Source of the DNA: Robertmurraya korlensis NBRC 107688
GTDB taxonomy: Bacteria; Bacillota; Bacilli; Bacillales; Cytobacillaceae
Assembly: GCF_001591645.1 (NCBI RefSeq)
Contig: NZ_BCVH01000013.1
Span: forward strand, 43,596-107,595
Direction: 5' to 3'
Length of the DNA: 64,000 nucleotides
In this document: positions 17,805-26,789 of the stretch, piece by piece
Position numbering within the stretch: the first letter of the stretch is position 1
Layout of the letters: each line of letters opens with the position of its first letter
The notes under the pieces: model-generated
What the model was told of the DNA's origin: nothing
Seen by the model: the letters and a program-made list of their open reading frames with translations, nothing else
Database searches by the model: none
Translations under genes and position numbers: made by a program

Positions 17805-18263
17805 TCACCTCTTCCTTTCTTTTATAGTTTCAATAGCACTAAGAATAATATAGATGAGTAACAAACTTGCTCCAATCGGGATTGCTGCAAAAATATATGA
17901 CATAGGAATACGGCTGATAGGGGCTAATTGGTTACCCATTACTTCTGTTACAAAATATCCTTGATATACAATTACAACAGTATAGACAATCATTAATAAA
18001 TGATTAAATAAAGTTAGCCAAAACTGAATGGTCTCACTAAATCTACTTATAAAAAAATCCACTTCAATATGAACCTTATTACGCATTCCGTAAGCAATCC
18101 CTAAGAAAACCATCCAGACAAATAAAAATCTTACTGCCTCATCAGTCCCCTGTACTGGGCTTCCAATCAAACGTGAACTTACTTGGACTAGCGTCAAAAT
18201 AACTATTAAAGCAAATAAAAATATTCCTATACCCCTTATCCCTTTATCTAGAAAGTTAATCAT
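17805..18263 (-). CDS. dctQ: TRAP transporter small permease (DctQ type)
   Basis: 152 residues with four membrane helices and the DctQ wording VRFLFVWMVFLGIAYGMRNK near 44-63 and HIEVDFF near 64-70. It is the small integral subunit that pairs with DctM. The gene follows dctP after a roughly 100-bp gap with a strong hairpin, so it is probably expressed at a lower level than the binding protein. Confidence 0.87.
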   Translation of the reverse strand: MINFLDKGIRGIGIFLFALIVILTLVQVSSRLIGSPVQGTDEAVRFLFVWMVFLGIAYGMRNKVHIEVDFFISRFSETIQFWLTLFNHLLMIVYTVVIVYQGYFVTEVMGNQLAPISRIPMSYIFAAIPIGASLLLIYIILSAIETIKERKR

Positions 18264-18321
18264 TTTTTCACCCCTTTGGTGACATCGAAAATATGATCAA
18301 TAAGTTGGAATACCTATCTTT

Positions 18322-18360
18322 AAAAACTGATTCAAAGGTAAACCTTTGAATCAGTTTTTT
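18322..18360 (-). terminator. Intra-operon terminator-like hairpin between dctP and dctQ
   Basis: AAAAACTGATTCAAAGGT and ACCTTTGAATCAGTTTTTT form an 18-bp perfect stem. On the minus strand it ends in a T-rich arm. Placed inside an operon, it probably gives partial termination and excess binding protein over permease. Confidence 0.75.
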
Positions 18361-18364
18361 ACAT

Positions 18365-19381
18365 CTATTTTATTTCTCGAATCTTATCTACTAAATCTAC
18401 AGCATTTACTTCCTTTGCATAGTCATCTACAATAGACTCTGCTTTCTCAATGAATGGTGCTTTATCTACCTCTACTACTTCAAGGCCTTCTTCTACCAAC
18501 TTATTAAAATATTCTTCGTCAAGATCCATTGCTAACTGACGACCATATTCGCCAGCTTCTAGAGCTGCCTCTGAAATTAGTTTTTGATCTTCCTCAGATA
18601 GACCTTTAAAGAACGTATCACTCATATTCAATGAAAGCGCTGTAAAAATATGTTCTGTTTTAACTAAGTATTTGGATACCTCATACATTTTAGCTGAATA
18701 AATACTTTCTGCAGAGCCCTCAAACCCATCAACGACACCTGTTTCCATTGCTGTATATAGTTCCCCCCAAGGAAGTGGTGTGGCTACAGCATCCCATGAT
18801 TGTACCGTTTCAATAACGCTTGGGGCTTCCGGTGTACGAATTTTTATCCCTTTCAATTCGTCTATTGATTCTGTTTTCTTTGTTAAAAAGGTACTACGAA
18901 AAGCAGAGTCAAACCATGCTAACGAACGAATTCCCTTGTCTGCCATTTTTTCTTGAAGCGAGGAACCAACTTCTCCATCAAACACTTGATGGACATGGTC
19001 ATAATCCTCAAACAAATATGGCATATCTAGAATTCCCACTTCTGGAACAAAGTTTGCTAATAAACCAGCATCATTGATAGCCATCTCAATTGTCCCTAGT
19101 TGTAAACCCTCTACTAGCTCTTTTTGATCTCCTAGTTCACCAGATGGATGGATAGTCACGTTAATTCTTCCATCTGACTTTTCGGCAACCAACTCCTTGA
19201 ACTTTTCTGCCGTTTTTACAACTGAATGTTCTGGTGCAAGGTGTGATCCAATTCGAATCTTCACTTCTTCTTTTTTACCTGAATCTGATTCTGAGGCTGA
19301 TCCGTTACTTTTATTACCCCCGCATGCCGACAAAATGACCATTAACATGATTACTAGTATTGCAATCCCCTTGTTCTTCAT
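18365..19381 (-). CDS. dctP: TRAP transporter solute-binding lipoprotein (DctP type)
   Basis: 338 residues. A lipoprotein signal ends LSAC with the cysteine at 20, followed by a Gly/Ser/Asn-rich linker. The DctP fold is clear from IRIGSHLAPEHSVVKTAEKF near 41-60, GELGDQKELVEGLQLG near 84-99 and KGIKIRTPEAPSVIETVQSW near 162-181, where the conserved arginine binds the ligand carboxylate. It catches the sugar acid outside the membrane for the DctQM permease. The operon enzymes suggest a deoxy- or C6 aldonate ligand such as L-rhamnonate. Confidence 0.9.
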   Translation of the reverse strand: MKNKGIAILVIMLMVILSACGGNKSNGSASESDSGKKEEVKIRIGSHLAPEHSVVKTAEKFKELVAEKSDGRINVTIHPSGELGDQKELVEGLQLGTIEMAINDAGLLANFVPEVGILDMPYLFEDYDHVHQVFDGEVGSSLQEKMADKGIRSLAWFDSAFRSTFLTKKTESIDELKGIKIRTPEAPSVIETVQSWDAVATPLPWGELYTAMETGVVDGFEGSAESIYSAKMYEVSKYLVKTEHIFTALSLNMSDTFFKGLSEEDQKLISEAALEAGEYGRQLAMDLDEEYFNKLVEEGLEVVEVDKAPFIEKAESIVDDYAKEVNAVDLVDKIREIK

Positions 19382-19397
19382 GTTTCTCCCCCTATTT

Positions 19398-20591
19398 TTA
19401 TAGAATTTGTCCTGATTTAACTTCTACTAATCCAGCCTCACGGTTAAGCTCTACCCCAAAGCCAGGCTTGTCACTAACTTTTAACTTTCCGTTAACAGGA
19501 ATAGGTTCATCTTTGAGTAATGGATAATATTGAGGAACAATTTCGGAAGCATCTGGACTCATCACTAAGTATTCAGTAAACGGGCTATTTGGTTTCGTAA
19601 CTACATAGTGATGGCTGTAGACACCACTTCCATGTGGAACAACCATTTTACCGAAACTATCAGCAAGGTTTCCTATTTTTATCAGTTCCGTTAATCCCCC
19701 ACACCAACCGACATCTGGTTGAATAATATCTAGATCACAATACTCTAGTAACATTCGGAAGCCGTATCGTGTTGCTTCATGCTCCCCACCTGTAACTAAT
19801 ATATTGTTTCCTGCCCTTTTTTTGAGATCCCGGTAATTCCAATATTCATCAGGGTTAAAACATTCTTCAATCCACTTAAAGCCAAGCTCCTCAGATTTTG
19901 CCATTAGTTTTTGTGCATATGGTAAGTCCAGTGACATCCAGCAATCCCACATCAGCCAGAAATCATCCCCCACTCGACTTCTCATCTCAGCAGCTGCCTC
20001 AATATTTTTGCGTAGTCCTTCCTCTCCATCGGCAGGGCCATACACTAGAGGCATCTTCCCACCAATAAAGCCATGCTCTTTTGCTAAGTCAGGTCGAGGT
20101 CCAGTTGCATAAAAAACAAGTTCTTCTCTCACCTTCCCACCAATCATTGAGTAGACCGGCTCTTCTCTGAGATGCCCCAATAAATCCCAAAGTGCTAGGT
20201 CAATCGCAGATATAGCATTCAGCACAATCCCTTTTCTTCCATAGTAAAGAGAGGCACGGTACATTTGATCCCACATGATTTCAATATTTTCAACCTGTTG
20301 GCCAACAACAAACCGTTCGAGGTGATTTTTAATGAGCCAGGCGGCAGGATATCCTCCAGTTGAAATGCCGAAGCCAACCGTTCCGTTATCAGCTTCGACC
20401 TCAACAACAATTGTTTTTAGTGCGTTTATTCCAAAGCTTGTTCGTGAAGCTTTGTACTCGGGATAGATGCTCATTGGCGTTGAAATTTGGCCAACAATCC
20501 AATGCTCCTGACCCTGATCATGATAATCCGCTCCCCCACCTTCAACCACATAACACCTTAGACTCTTAATTTTTTGTCCAAGTCCCCTCAT
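19398..20591 (-). CDS. rhmD: L-rhamnonate dehydratase-like enzyme, enolase superfamily
   Basis: 397 residues, close throughout to the RhmD family. The N-terminal DYHDQGQEHWIVGQISTPMS near 23-42 holds the substrate-loop histidine. Metal ligands appear as WDCWMSLD, WIEECFNP and GGEHEATR. QPDVGWCGG and VPHGSGVYSHH supply the Asp-His pair. The enzyme removes water from a sugar acid to give a 2-keto-3-deoxy acid. RhmD-type enzymes act on L-rhamnonate and may also take L-lyxonate or L-mannonate, so the substrate is likely but not certain. Genes for the next two steps lie just upstream in the same operon. Confidence 0.87.
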   Translation of the reverse strand: MRGLGQKIKSLRCYVVEGGGADYHDQGQEHWIVGQISTPMSIYPEYKASRTSFGINALKTIVVEVEADNGTVGFGISTGGYPAAWLIKNHLERFVVGQQVENIEIMWDQMYRASLYYGRKGIVLNAISAIDLALWDLLGHLREEPVYSMIGGKVREELVFYATGPRPDLAKEHGFIGGKMPLVYGPADGEEGLRKNIEAAAEMRSRVGDDFWLMWDCWMSLDLPYAQKLMAKSEELGFKWIEECFNPDEYWNYRDLKKRAGNNILVTGGEHEATRYGFRMLLEYCDLDIIQPDVGWCGGLTELIKIGNLADSFGKMVVPHGSGVYSHHYVVTKPNSPFTEYLVMSPDASEIVPQYYPLLKDEPIPVNGKLKVSDKPGFGVELNREAGLVEVKSGQIL

Positions 20592-20607
20592 TTGATTTCA
20601 CTCCTTT

Positions 20608-21621
20608 TTAAAATTGAAGAAAGATCTTGCTTTTTACTACGTTTCCACTAACCAAATCGACAAATGATTGGTGACCATTTTCAATTGGACGAACTTCTGA
20701 CCAGATTTTTTCACATATTTGTTCATTGATTAGTAATTGTAAAGCTTCGTGAAAATCTTGTTTGGTATAACAGAATGAACCAAGTTCAGTTATCTCACTT
20801 CGAATTGTTTGATTAATAGGGATTGGTGTTTCATCGACACCAAGACCAATATTCATAATTACTCCACCAGGGTTAATGATCTTGATTGCTTGCTGACGGG
20901 TAGGTACAAACCCCGCTGCATCAATAATGATGTCTAATCCCTTTTGCCCCGTGATTTCTTTCACTCGTTCTTCAACATTTTCTTTGTTGGATTGAATCAC
21001 ATGAGCAATTCCTGATTCCTGAATCGTATTTAACCTTTCTTGATTAAGGTCAAGGACAATTACGTTTTCGGCCCCTAATATTTTTGCAACAAAGGCGCTC
21101 AACAATCCAATTGTTCCTGCACCGTACACAACTACATTCGCGAACGGATGATTTGCCATTGCTCTTTTCGTTGCTCGTAAACTACAAGCGAGGGGTTCTG
21201 TTAACGAAGCAGCGAATGAGTTTAGATGGTCTGGAATTGGAATCACGGCTGAAGAAGGGACACTTACGTACTCCCCAAATGCTCCAGGACGATGAATACC
21301 TAAGATTAATCGATTGTCACAGAGATTCTCTAACCCTTTACGACAGCGGTTACATTTCCCACAACTGATAAGTGGATTAACAACAACACGTTTTCCCATC
21401 AAGTCAGGAGATCCATCTGTATTCTCAACCACCCCTGAGAATTCATGTCCCATGATTAAAGGAGGTACTCGCAAGCTGTTATGGCCTAAAAACCCTTCTA
21501 TTTCAGAACCACAAATACCTACTACATCCACCTTTATTAAAACTTCGTCTTTTTGTAAAGCGGGAATGGAAACCTCTTGTATTTCCATTTTATTTGGCTC
21601 TGTCCACATTAAAGCTCTCAT
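20608..21621 (-). CDS. Zinc-dependent medium-chain dehydrogenase, sugar-acid operon
   Basis: 337 residues of the MDR family. Catalytic-zinc residues are in VGICGSEIEGF near 34-44 and GHEFSG near 58-63. The structural zinc site is the four-cysteine loop CGKCNRCRKGLENLC near 88-102, and the NAD fold is GAGTIGLLSA near 165-174. In the operon it would oxidise the 2-keto-3-deoxy acid made by the dehydratase to a 2,4-diketo acid for the FAH hydrolase. In described diketo-rhamnonate routes that step is usually done by an SDR enzyme, so an MDR member here is notable. Its role is inferred from context. Confidence 0.85.
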   Translation of the reverse strand: MRALMWTEPNKMEIQEVSIPALQKDEVLIKVDVVGICGSEIEGFLGHNSLRVPPLIMGHEFSGVVENTDGSPDLMGKRVVVNPLISCGKCNRCRKGLENLCDNRLILGIHRPGAFGEYVSVPSSAVIPIPDHLNSFAASLTEPLACSLRATKRAMANHPFANVVVYGAGTIGLLSAFVAKILGAENVIVLDLNQERLNTIQESGIAHVIQSNKENVEERVKEITGQKGLDIIIDAAGFVPTRQQAIKIINPGGVIMNIGLGVDETPIPINQTIRSEITELGSFCYTKQDFHEALQLLINEQICEKIWSEVRPIENGHQSFVDLVSGNVVKSKIFLQF

Positions 21622-21638
21622 ACTTACCTCCTATGATT

Positions 21639-22541
21639 CTAGTAGATTGTATTCTCTAACACTCCAACATTTTGAATTTCAATTTTACATACGTCTCCTC
21701 TTTTTAAGAAAATAGGTGGATTTCTAAAAACTCCTACACCATGAGGGGTTCCTGTTGCAATAACATCTCCTGGTTTAAACGTAAACCCTCTTGAGAGATA
21801 GGAGATGATGTAAGGGATTTTATGAATAAGGTGTTTTGTATTCGAGTCCTGTAGTGTTTCTCCATTAACGGTTAACTTAATATCTAAATTATGTGGATCT
21901 TTAATTTCGTCAGCTGTAACAATAGTTGGTCCAAGCGGGGCAAATGTATCATAGGATTTCCCTCTTACCCACTGAACATCTTTGAACTGTACATCCCGTG
22001 CACTCACATCGTTCATTACTGTGTATCCATAAATATAATCTAACGCTTGATCTTCAGAAATATCTTTTCCTTCTTTTCCAATGATGACAGCCAATTCAGC
22101 CTCATAATCTACTTGTTCAGAATCCTCTGGGAGAATAACCGTATCATTCGGACCAATAATACAGCTAGCCCATTTAGAAAAGATCATTGGTTGTTTTGGT
22201 GGTTCTACATTTTGTTCAATACAATGGTCCATGTAGTTATTGCCAACACACACCACTTTTCCTGGGTTAGATATAGGGGCTAATACTCTTATCAAGCTAT
22301 TATCAATTTGTACTTCATTCTTATATGAATCATTTTCCTCCAACCAACTTAATAATGTTTCAATCTGATCAATGCCATGTTTTCCAAGACTGATTAAACC
22401 TAGCATATCGTTAGGTAACCTTAAGTCATTTCCATTTTTCTTTGCAGCCAAATCTGAAAGCGTATTCAATTTTATCGTTACTTGATCTTGTATAACTCCA
22501 ATTTGAATCTTTTCTTCTTCACTAAAAGTAATTAGTTTCAT
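21639..22541 (-). CDS. Fumarylacetoacetate hydrolase family protein, probable 2,4-diketo-3-deoxy-acid hydrolase
   Basis: 300 residues. The FAH core spans about 95-298, with NYMDHCIEQN near 103-112, metal glutamates in VDYEAELAVIIGKEGKDI near 144-161, NDVSARDVQFKD near 176-187 and the closing ATGTPHGVGVFRNPP near 261-275. FAH enzymes split C-C bonds of diketo acids. Beside a rhamnonate-type dehydratase and a dehydrogenase it would cleave the 2,4-diketo-3-deoxy acid to pyruvate and a hydroxy acid (lactate if the substrate is rhamnonate). It is the first structural gene, 22 bp after the regulator. Confidence 0.87.
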   Translation of the reverse strand: MKLITFSEEEKIQIGVIQDQVTIKLNTLSDLAAKKNGNDLRLPNDMLGLISLGKHGIDQIETLLSWLEENDSYKNEVQIDNSLIRVLAPISNPGKVVCVGNNYMDHCIEQNVEPPKQPMIFSKWASCIIGPNDTVILPEDSEQVDYEAELAVIIGKEGKDISEDQALDYIYGYTVMNDVSARDVQFKDVQWVRGKSYDTFAPLGPTIVTADEIKDPHNLDIKLTVNGETLQDSNTKHLIHKIPYIISYLSRGFTFKPGDVIATGTPHGVGVFRNPPIFLKRGDVCKIEIQNVGVLENTIY

Positions 22542-22563
22542 AGACTTACTCCTACCCCTCTAA

Positions 22564-23325
22564 TTATTTTTTATTTCCAGCCAAAAAAGAAAGTCTCTTG
22601 GCTAAATTTACAATTTCAACTTTTGCTACTTCTTTTTTGTTTTCCCAAGTGTTTTCCAACATCGTAAAACTGACAGCTGCAATGTACTTATTCTCATGAT
22701 CTAGAATTGGAGCTGCTACACAACAGAAGCCAAGAGCACCTTCTTGTTGCTCGATTGCATATCCACGCTGTTTTGATTCTATTAACTCTGACCATAGATT
22801 ATCTATTTTGGTTACTGTAAATTCAGTCTTAGCGGGGAGCGGCTCATTTGGAAGTATATTAACTAATTCATCCCTGCTATATTGCATTAATTGTGCCTTT
22901 CCAATTGCTGAAGCATAGGCTGGAAAACGCATTCCCGGGTCTGTTGCCAATCGTAAAGGTGACGTACCTTCCTTTTTTGCTAAGTAAAGGACTTCTCCTC
23001 CTTCTAAAATTCCTAATTGGATATTTTCACCTATCTTCTCCACAGACTTCTCGGATTCTATAAAGAAAGATTCCAGAATATTAAATTGTCTAAAGTAAGA
23101 AGCTCCTATAGAACCTAAAGTTGGTCCTAAAGCGTAGGTATCCCCCTTTTCTTTTACTATCCACCCTAAAAGTTCCATTGTATTTAAGAGTGAGAATAAA
23201 GAACTCTTATTTATACCAGATTTCGTTGATAAATCAATTAAGCGAAGCTGGCTGGGTGACTGTGAAATAAAATTTAATATGATGTTCGCCTTTTCTAAAG
23301 CTGGCACCCAATATTTCTTTTCCAT
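22564..23325 (-). CDS. IclR-family regulator of the sugar-acid operon
   Basis: 253 residues when started at ATG 23325, which has AAAAGGTGAACAAA before it. The longer frame from 23397 lacks a ribosome site and would cover the promoter and operator. An N-terminal winged helix (about 10-72, QLRLIDLSTKSGINKSSLFS) is followed by the IclR effector domain (about 90-250, with the late FCCVAAPILDHENKYIAAVS). It heads the operon it probably controls, FAH-MDR-rhmD-TRAP, so a change in it alters its own level too. The effector is probably the sugar acid or a keto-deoxy intermediate. Confidence 0.87.
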   Translation of the reverse strand: MEKKYWVPALEKANIILNFISQSPSQLRLIDLSTKSGINKSSLFSLLNTMELLGWIVKEKGDTYALGPTLGSIGASYFRQFNILESFFIESEKSVEKIGENIQLGILEGGEVLYLAKKEGTSPLRLATDPGMRFPAYASAIGKAQLMQYSRDELVNILPNEPLPAKTEFTVTKIDNLWSELIESKQRGYAIEQQEGALGFCCVAAPILDHENKYIAAVSFTMLENTWENKKEVAKVEIVNLAKRLSFLAGNKK

Positions 23326-23347
23326 TTTGTTCACCTTTTCTTCCGCT

Positions 23348-23388
23348 GGTTTAGTATACAAAACCAATTTTAATATACAAAACAACCT
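23348..23388 (-). promoter_or_regulatory. Promoter and candidate IclR operator of the sugar-acid operon
   Basis: On the minus strand GGTTTTGTATACTAAACC (23348-23365) is an 18-bp near-palindrome, and a related half (GTTTTGTATATTAAAA) lies just upstream. A promoter TTGTAT-N16-TATACT overlaps both, so a bound IclR protein would cover the -10. This supports autoregulation and the shorter IclR start. Confidence 0.55.
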
Positions 23389-23561
23389 TAAATGCATTGT
23401 AACACGGTAAATGTTTTATTGTAAATAATTTTTAAAATATTTAAATTATTTACTTAGTTTCATAATGGTTCTTTCTATTCTTTTCAAATTCTACATAAAT
23501 ACCCGTAAATAAAAAAAATGCTACATTAAGTAGCATTTAATTAAAAATAGTGCAAACCTAC

Positions 23562-24464
23562 TCACATCACCAACATCAACATAACCGGAACCGACACAAT
23601 ACTCAACAAGGTCGTAACTAACGTGCTATAAGAAACAAGATCTGGCTCTGTTCCAAACTCAAGCGAAAGCATCATGGTATTCGCTGCTGAAGGCATTGCT
23701 GATAGAACAATAAGAACTTGGGCAAGCATTCCTTCAATGGGTAATACCCAGATTAATAGTAAAGCAAGGACTGGAGAAATCAGCATTCGCTGTACCATAA
23801 TAGTAGAAACATCTCCGATACTTACATTCTTCTTTTTAATTGCCCCCAGTTGCATTCCTAGAACAAGCATAATGGTTGGAATAGTTGCATCGGCAATGAG
23901 ATTGATTGGTTTCATGATCATATCTGGCATTGGAACCGATAGTAGTTGAATAGCGATTCCTAAGACAGATCCATATATCATTGGCATTTTTAAAATATTT
24001 AAGAGTGATTGTTTGATAGAATATTCTCTCACGCTTCCCTTGCCAGCATAATATACCCCGATGGTATTCATAAGGAAAGATTGTATGACCATCATGATTA
24101 CAGCATAGTCAACACCCACGTTCCCAAAAGCAAGTAAAATAATAGGAACACCATAGTTTCCACTGTTCATGAACACCCCTGAGAGCACCATCGCTGATTG
24201 CCTTGAACGAGGTGACTTTTTTATTGTTGCTGTAATATGAACAATAAAAATCATCCCTATACAAAGGAGCACACAAAACAGTAAAATATACAAATAATCT
24301 ATGGTAATTTCATTCGTGTAAAAGGTACGAAATGCCAAAAAGGGCTGCATTAAATATAACGCCATGGCCGAAATCGCCTTCCGATCAAACCCTATCGTTC
24401 TTTGACCAAGATATCCTACACCGATTACCGATAAAGCTGATAATACAACGAATAATAGTTCCAT
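23562..24464 (-). CDS. AEC-family transporter (auxin efflux carrier-like)
   Basis: About 300 residues from ATG 24464 (MELLFVVLSALS); a further 15-codon extension to 24509 is open but less likely. Ten membrane helices in a 5+5 layout. The inner loop between them includes SGVFMNSGNYGVPIILLAFG near 107-126, the conserved asparagine/proline crossover of the AEC/bile-acid fold. Bacterial members move malate, malonate or other organic acids. It lies just upstream of the sugar-acid operon but has its own transcript, so a link is only possible. Confidence 0.82.
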   Translation of the reverse strand: MELLFVVLSALSVIGVGYLGQRTIGFDRKAISAMALYLMQPFLAFRTFYTNEITIDYLYILLFCVLLCIGMIFIVHITATIKKSPRSRQSAMVLSGVFMNSGNYGVPIILLAFGNVGVDYAVIMMVIQSFLMNTIGVYYAGKGSVREYSIKQSLLNILKMPMIYGSVLGIAIQLLSVPMPDMIMKPINLIADATIPTIMLVLGMQLGAIKKKNVSIGDVSTIMVQRMLISPVLALLLIWVLPIEGMLAQVLIVLSAMPSAANTMMLSLEFGTEPDLVSYSTLVTTLLSIVSVPVMLMLVM

Positions 24465-24550
24465 AAGCCTGCCCCATTTGTCAGTTTTTTGAATATTTCT
24501 ATTATACATTATGAAAACGCACTCATTATTAACGAAAATAAAATTTTACC

Positions 24551-24587
24551 AAAACAAAAATAGTCCCTAGCCAAAGACTAGGGACAT
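24551..24587 (-). terminator. Terminator after the DUF2935 gene
   Basis: GTCCCTAG and CTAGGGAC (24563-24585) form a stem. On the minus strand it is followed by TATTTTTGTTTT. Confidence 0.8.
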
Positions 24588-24596
24588 TGTTTTAAA

Positions 24597-25406
24597 TTAA
24601 CTCGTTGTTCTTGGTTTCGTTGGATCACAATTAGGATCCTTCACCTCTGTTGTCTCGGCAAGTTTCATTAAATAATAACATTCCTCCCGAGCCATATGAT
24701 CAGCCATAAGAGGCGTTAATACTCCGAGCGTCTCTTTATTTAACTCCATTTCCTCTAATTCTCTTAAAAAGCTTTTGAAAATCTCCATTTCTAACTCAAT
24801 CTCTCTGTGAAAACGACTTAAAGCAGGAAAGGAATACACATTCGCACGCAAATAACCTGCCATTTCAACGGCCTTTAGGTAAAAATCCTCCCAATCCTTT
24901 GTGAACTCTCGCCCTTTTTCTTTGAGTTTTTTTTCCACACGATCCAAATTGGCATCGATTGCTCCCGCATGTCCTGCGGCGTCTAATAGCCACAATAAAT
25001 CATGGTGTAAAGGATGAACGGTTGGAGGTATTTCTCCTTTAAGAAAAAACGAGAATACTCTTAATGCCTCTTCTAACTCATTGACCATATGACTAAGAAA
25101 AGATGGTGGTAAAGTAATTTTCACTTCCCCGACCAAATGCTCTCGAATAAGCGTGAGTTTCAGTTCTCTAATTTCTGTACCCGCTTGATTCGCCCTATGT
25201 AGCAGCTGCATTAGTTCCTCTCCAGTAGGCTGTCTACGTGATAGGGTCAATAGTTCATCAAATACAGAAATGAACTTCTTCGCCTGACTGATGTATTCAG
25301 TTTCAGTAGGTGCTAACGAATCGTGGATAAATCTCGCGTGGTCTCCAAGTACCTGTAACCAGAAATTCAACTCAAATAGTGCTTCTTGACGAAAGTTCTT
25401 TGCCAA
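24597..25406 (-). CDS. DUF2935 protein (tandem ferritin-like helical domains)
   Basis: About 269 residues. The frame is open to GTG 25415, but the ribosome site AGAGGTGA sits at the right distance for TTG 25406 (MAKNFRQEAL). It is all-helical with two repeats, about 10-130 and 145-255. Each has FW/FH-E and H-x-H/E residues spaced as in four-helix metal-binding bundles (ELNFWLQVLGDHARFIHDSL near 12-31; ADHMAREECYYLMKLAE near 235-251). Members are found in Bacillus and Clostridium relatives; no function is established. It lies between the AEC gene and amt with its own terminator. Confidence 0.75.
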   Translation of the reverse strand: MAKNFRQEALFELNFWLQVLGDHARFIHDSLAPTETEYISQAKKFISVFDELLTLSRRQPTGEELMQLLHRANQAGTEIRELKLTLIREHLVGEVKITLPPSFLSHMVNELEEALRVFSFFLKGEIPPTVHPLHHDLLWLLDAAGHAGAIDANLDRVEKKLKEKGREFTKDWEDFYLKAVEMAGYLRANVYSFPALSRFHREIELEMEIFKSFLRELEEMELNKETLGVLTPLMADHMAREECYYLMKLAETTEVKDPNCDPTKPRTTS

Positions 25407-25503
25407 AGCATTCACCTCTCTTTTTTTCCAATATATGAGACTGTTACTTGACCAATAACTAACATCAACAAAGCTCTATTACCAATGTAATAGAGCCCCA
25501 TGT

Positions 25504-26784
25504 TTAATCAGCAGTTTTGTTTGAAAAATCTGTATAGTGATCTTGATAATGAATAAATTCGTGCTCCTGATAAGCAGCCAGCACACCATGGTAACTAATA
25601 TCTAGTCCCATTTCTTCTTCCTCTTCTGTGGAACGAACAGGTATCCAGAGTCGGATGAGTGATAAACCTAGCCAGGTCATTCCGAATCCCCATACACATA
25701 GAACGATTAAACCTAACACTTGGACTCCCAGTAGATCCCAGCCCCCACCGTAAAAAAGTCCACCTTCTGTCGCGAACAACCCAAGAGCGATGGTTCCCCA
25801 CACACCTGAAACAGCATGGACTGGGAATGCTCCAACTGGGTCATCTATTCTTCTTGACTCTAACCAATTGGTCGCAAACAACATCAATAAACCAGAAATT
25901 GCTCCTATTAAAATTGCTGCTTGATCACTAACAAATGCGCACCCCGCTGTTATTCCAACAAGTCCTGCCAATGAACCGTTAATGACTGCCGGTGCATCCG
26001 AACGCTTATAACGGAAAAGCGTGTAAATAAGCGTTGCTGCGCCTCCTGAAGCAGCTGATAACATGGTCACAATTGCAATATGTCCAATTCTTGCATCTGT
26101 ACCACTCAATGTGCTTCCTGCGTTAAAACCGAACCATCCAAACCAAAGAAGAAACGCTCCTACTGAAGCCAAAGGAATATTACTCGGTAGAGCGATTGTG
26201 CTTGTTCCCAAAGGAGTGAATTTCCCTTTACGTGGACCAATAAACATCGCTGCTGCCAATGCCGAAAAACCACCGAGCGCATGTATAACAGCACTTCCTG
26301 CAAAATCAAGCATTCCAAGCTGACTTATCCAGCCTCCACCCCATACCCAATGTCCAGCAATCGGATAAATAACTGCTGTCATGATCATCGCATAAAGAAT
26401 ATACGCACGAAAATTGATTCTCTCTGCCACTGCACCTGAAACAATTGAAATAACGGCAATAACAAAGGCCGCTTGGAATAGCCAGAACGTATCGAGAGAA
26501 ATGGATAGCTGGATATGAGACAGGTCACCTAATAAAGCAAAGCCACTCGTACCGATTATTCCCCATGCGTCTTTTCCATACATGAAAGCAAAGCCAATTA
26601 GATAAAAGCATAGTGCTCCTATTGTAATATCGACAAACACCTTCATTATAATATTTACATTATTTTTATGACGAACAAAGCCCGCCTCCAAAAGAGCAAA
26701 GCCACCCTCCATGAGGATAATCATTGCAGCAGTTAGTACAACCCATATCGTATCTAATCCTGAGTTCAATGTTTCAATAGTCAT
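25504..26784 (-). CDS. amt: Ammonium transporter
   Basis: About 426 residues with 11 membrane helices. The family signature DFAGSAVIHALGGFSALAAA near 157-176 contains the first pore histidine, and VHAVSGVWGT near 315-324 contains the second; together they form the twin-His ammonium path. The start at ATG 26784 uses GAGGAG located in the end of the upstream gene, whose stop is only a few bases away, so translation is coupled. In many bacteria amt is followed by glnK; none is present here, and an unknown coiled-coil protein comes first instead. A TnrA/GlnR box lies upstream. Confidence 0.92.
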   Translation of the reverse strand: MTIETLNSGLDTIWVVLTAAMIILMEGGFALLEAGFVRHKNNVNIIMKVFVDITIGALCFYLIGFAFMYGKDAWGIIGTSGFALLGDLSHIQLSISLDTFWLFQAAFVIAVISIVSGAVAERINFRAYILYAMIMTAVIYPIAGHWVWGGGWISQLGMLDFAGSAVIHALGGFSALAAAMFIGPRKGKFTPLGTSTIALPSNIPLASVGAFLLWFGWFGFNAGSTLSGTDARIGHIAIVTMLSAASGGAATLIYTLFRYKRSDAPAVINGSLAGLVGITAGCAFVSDQAAILIGAISGLLMLFATNWLESRRIDDPVGAFPVHAVSGVWGTIALGLFATEGGLFYGGGWDLLGVQVLGLIVLCVWGFGMTWLGLSLIRLWIPVRSTEEEEEMGLDISYHGVLAAYQEHEFIHYQDHYTDFSNKTAD

Positions 26785-26789
26785 CACTA

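Noticed and set aside
24511..24524. cre-like site before the AEC transporter gene
   Set aside because: TGAAAACGCACTCA has two mismatches in conserved positions, too weak to list.
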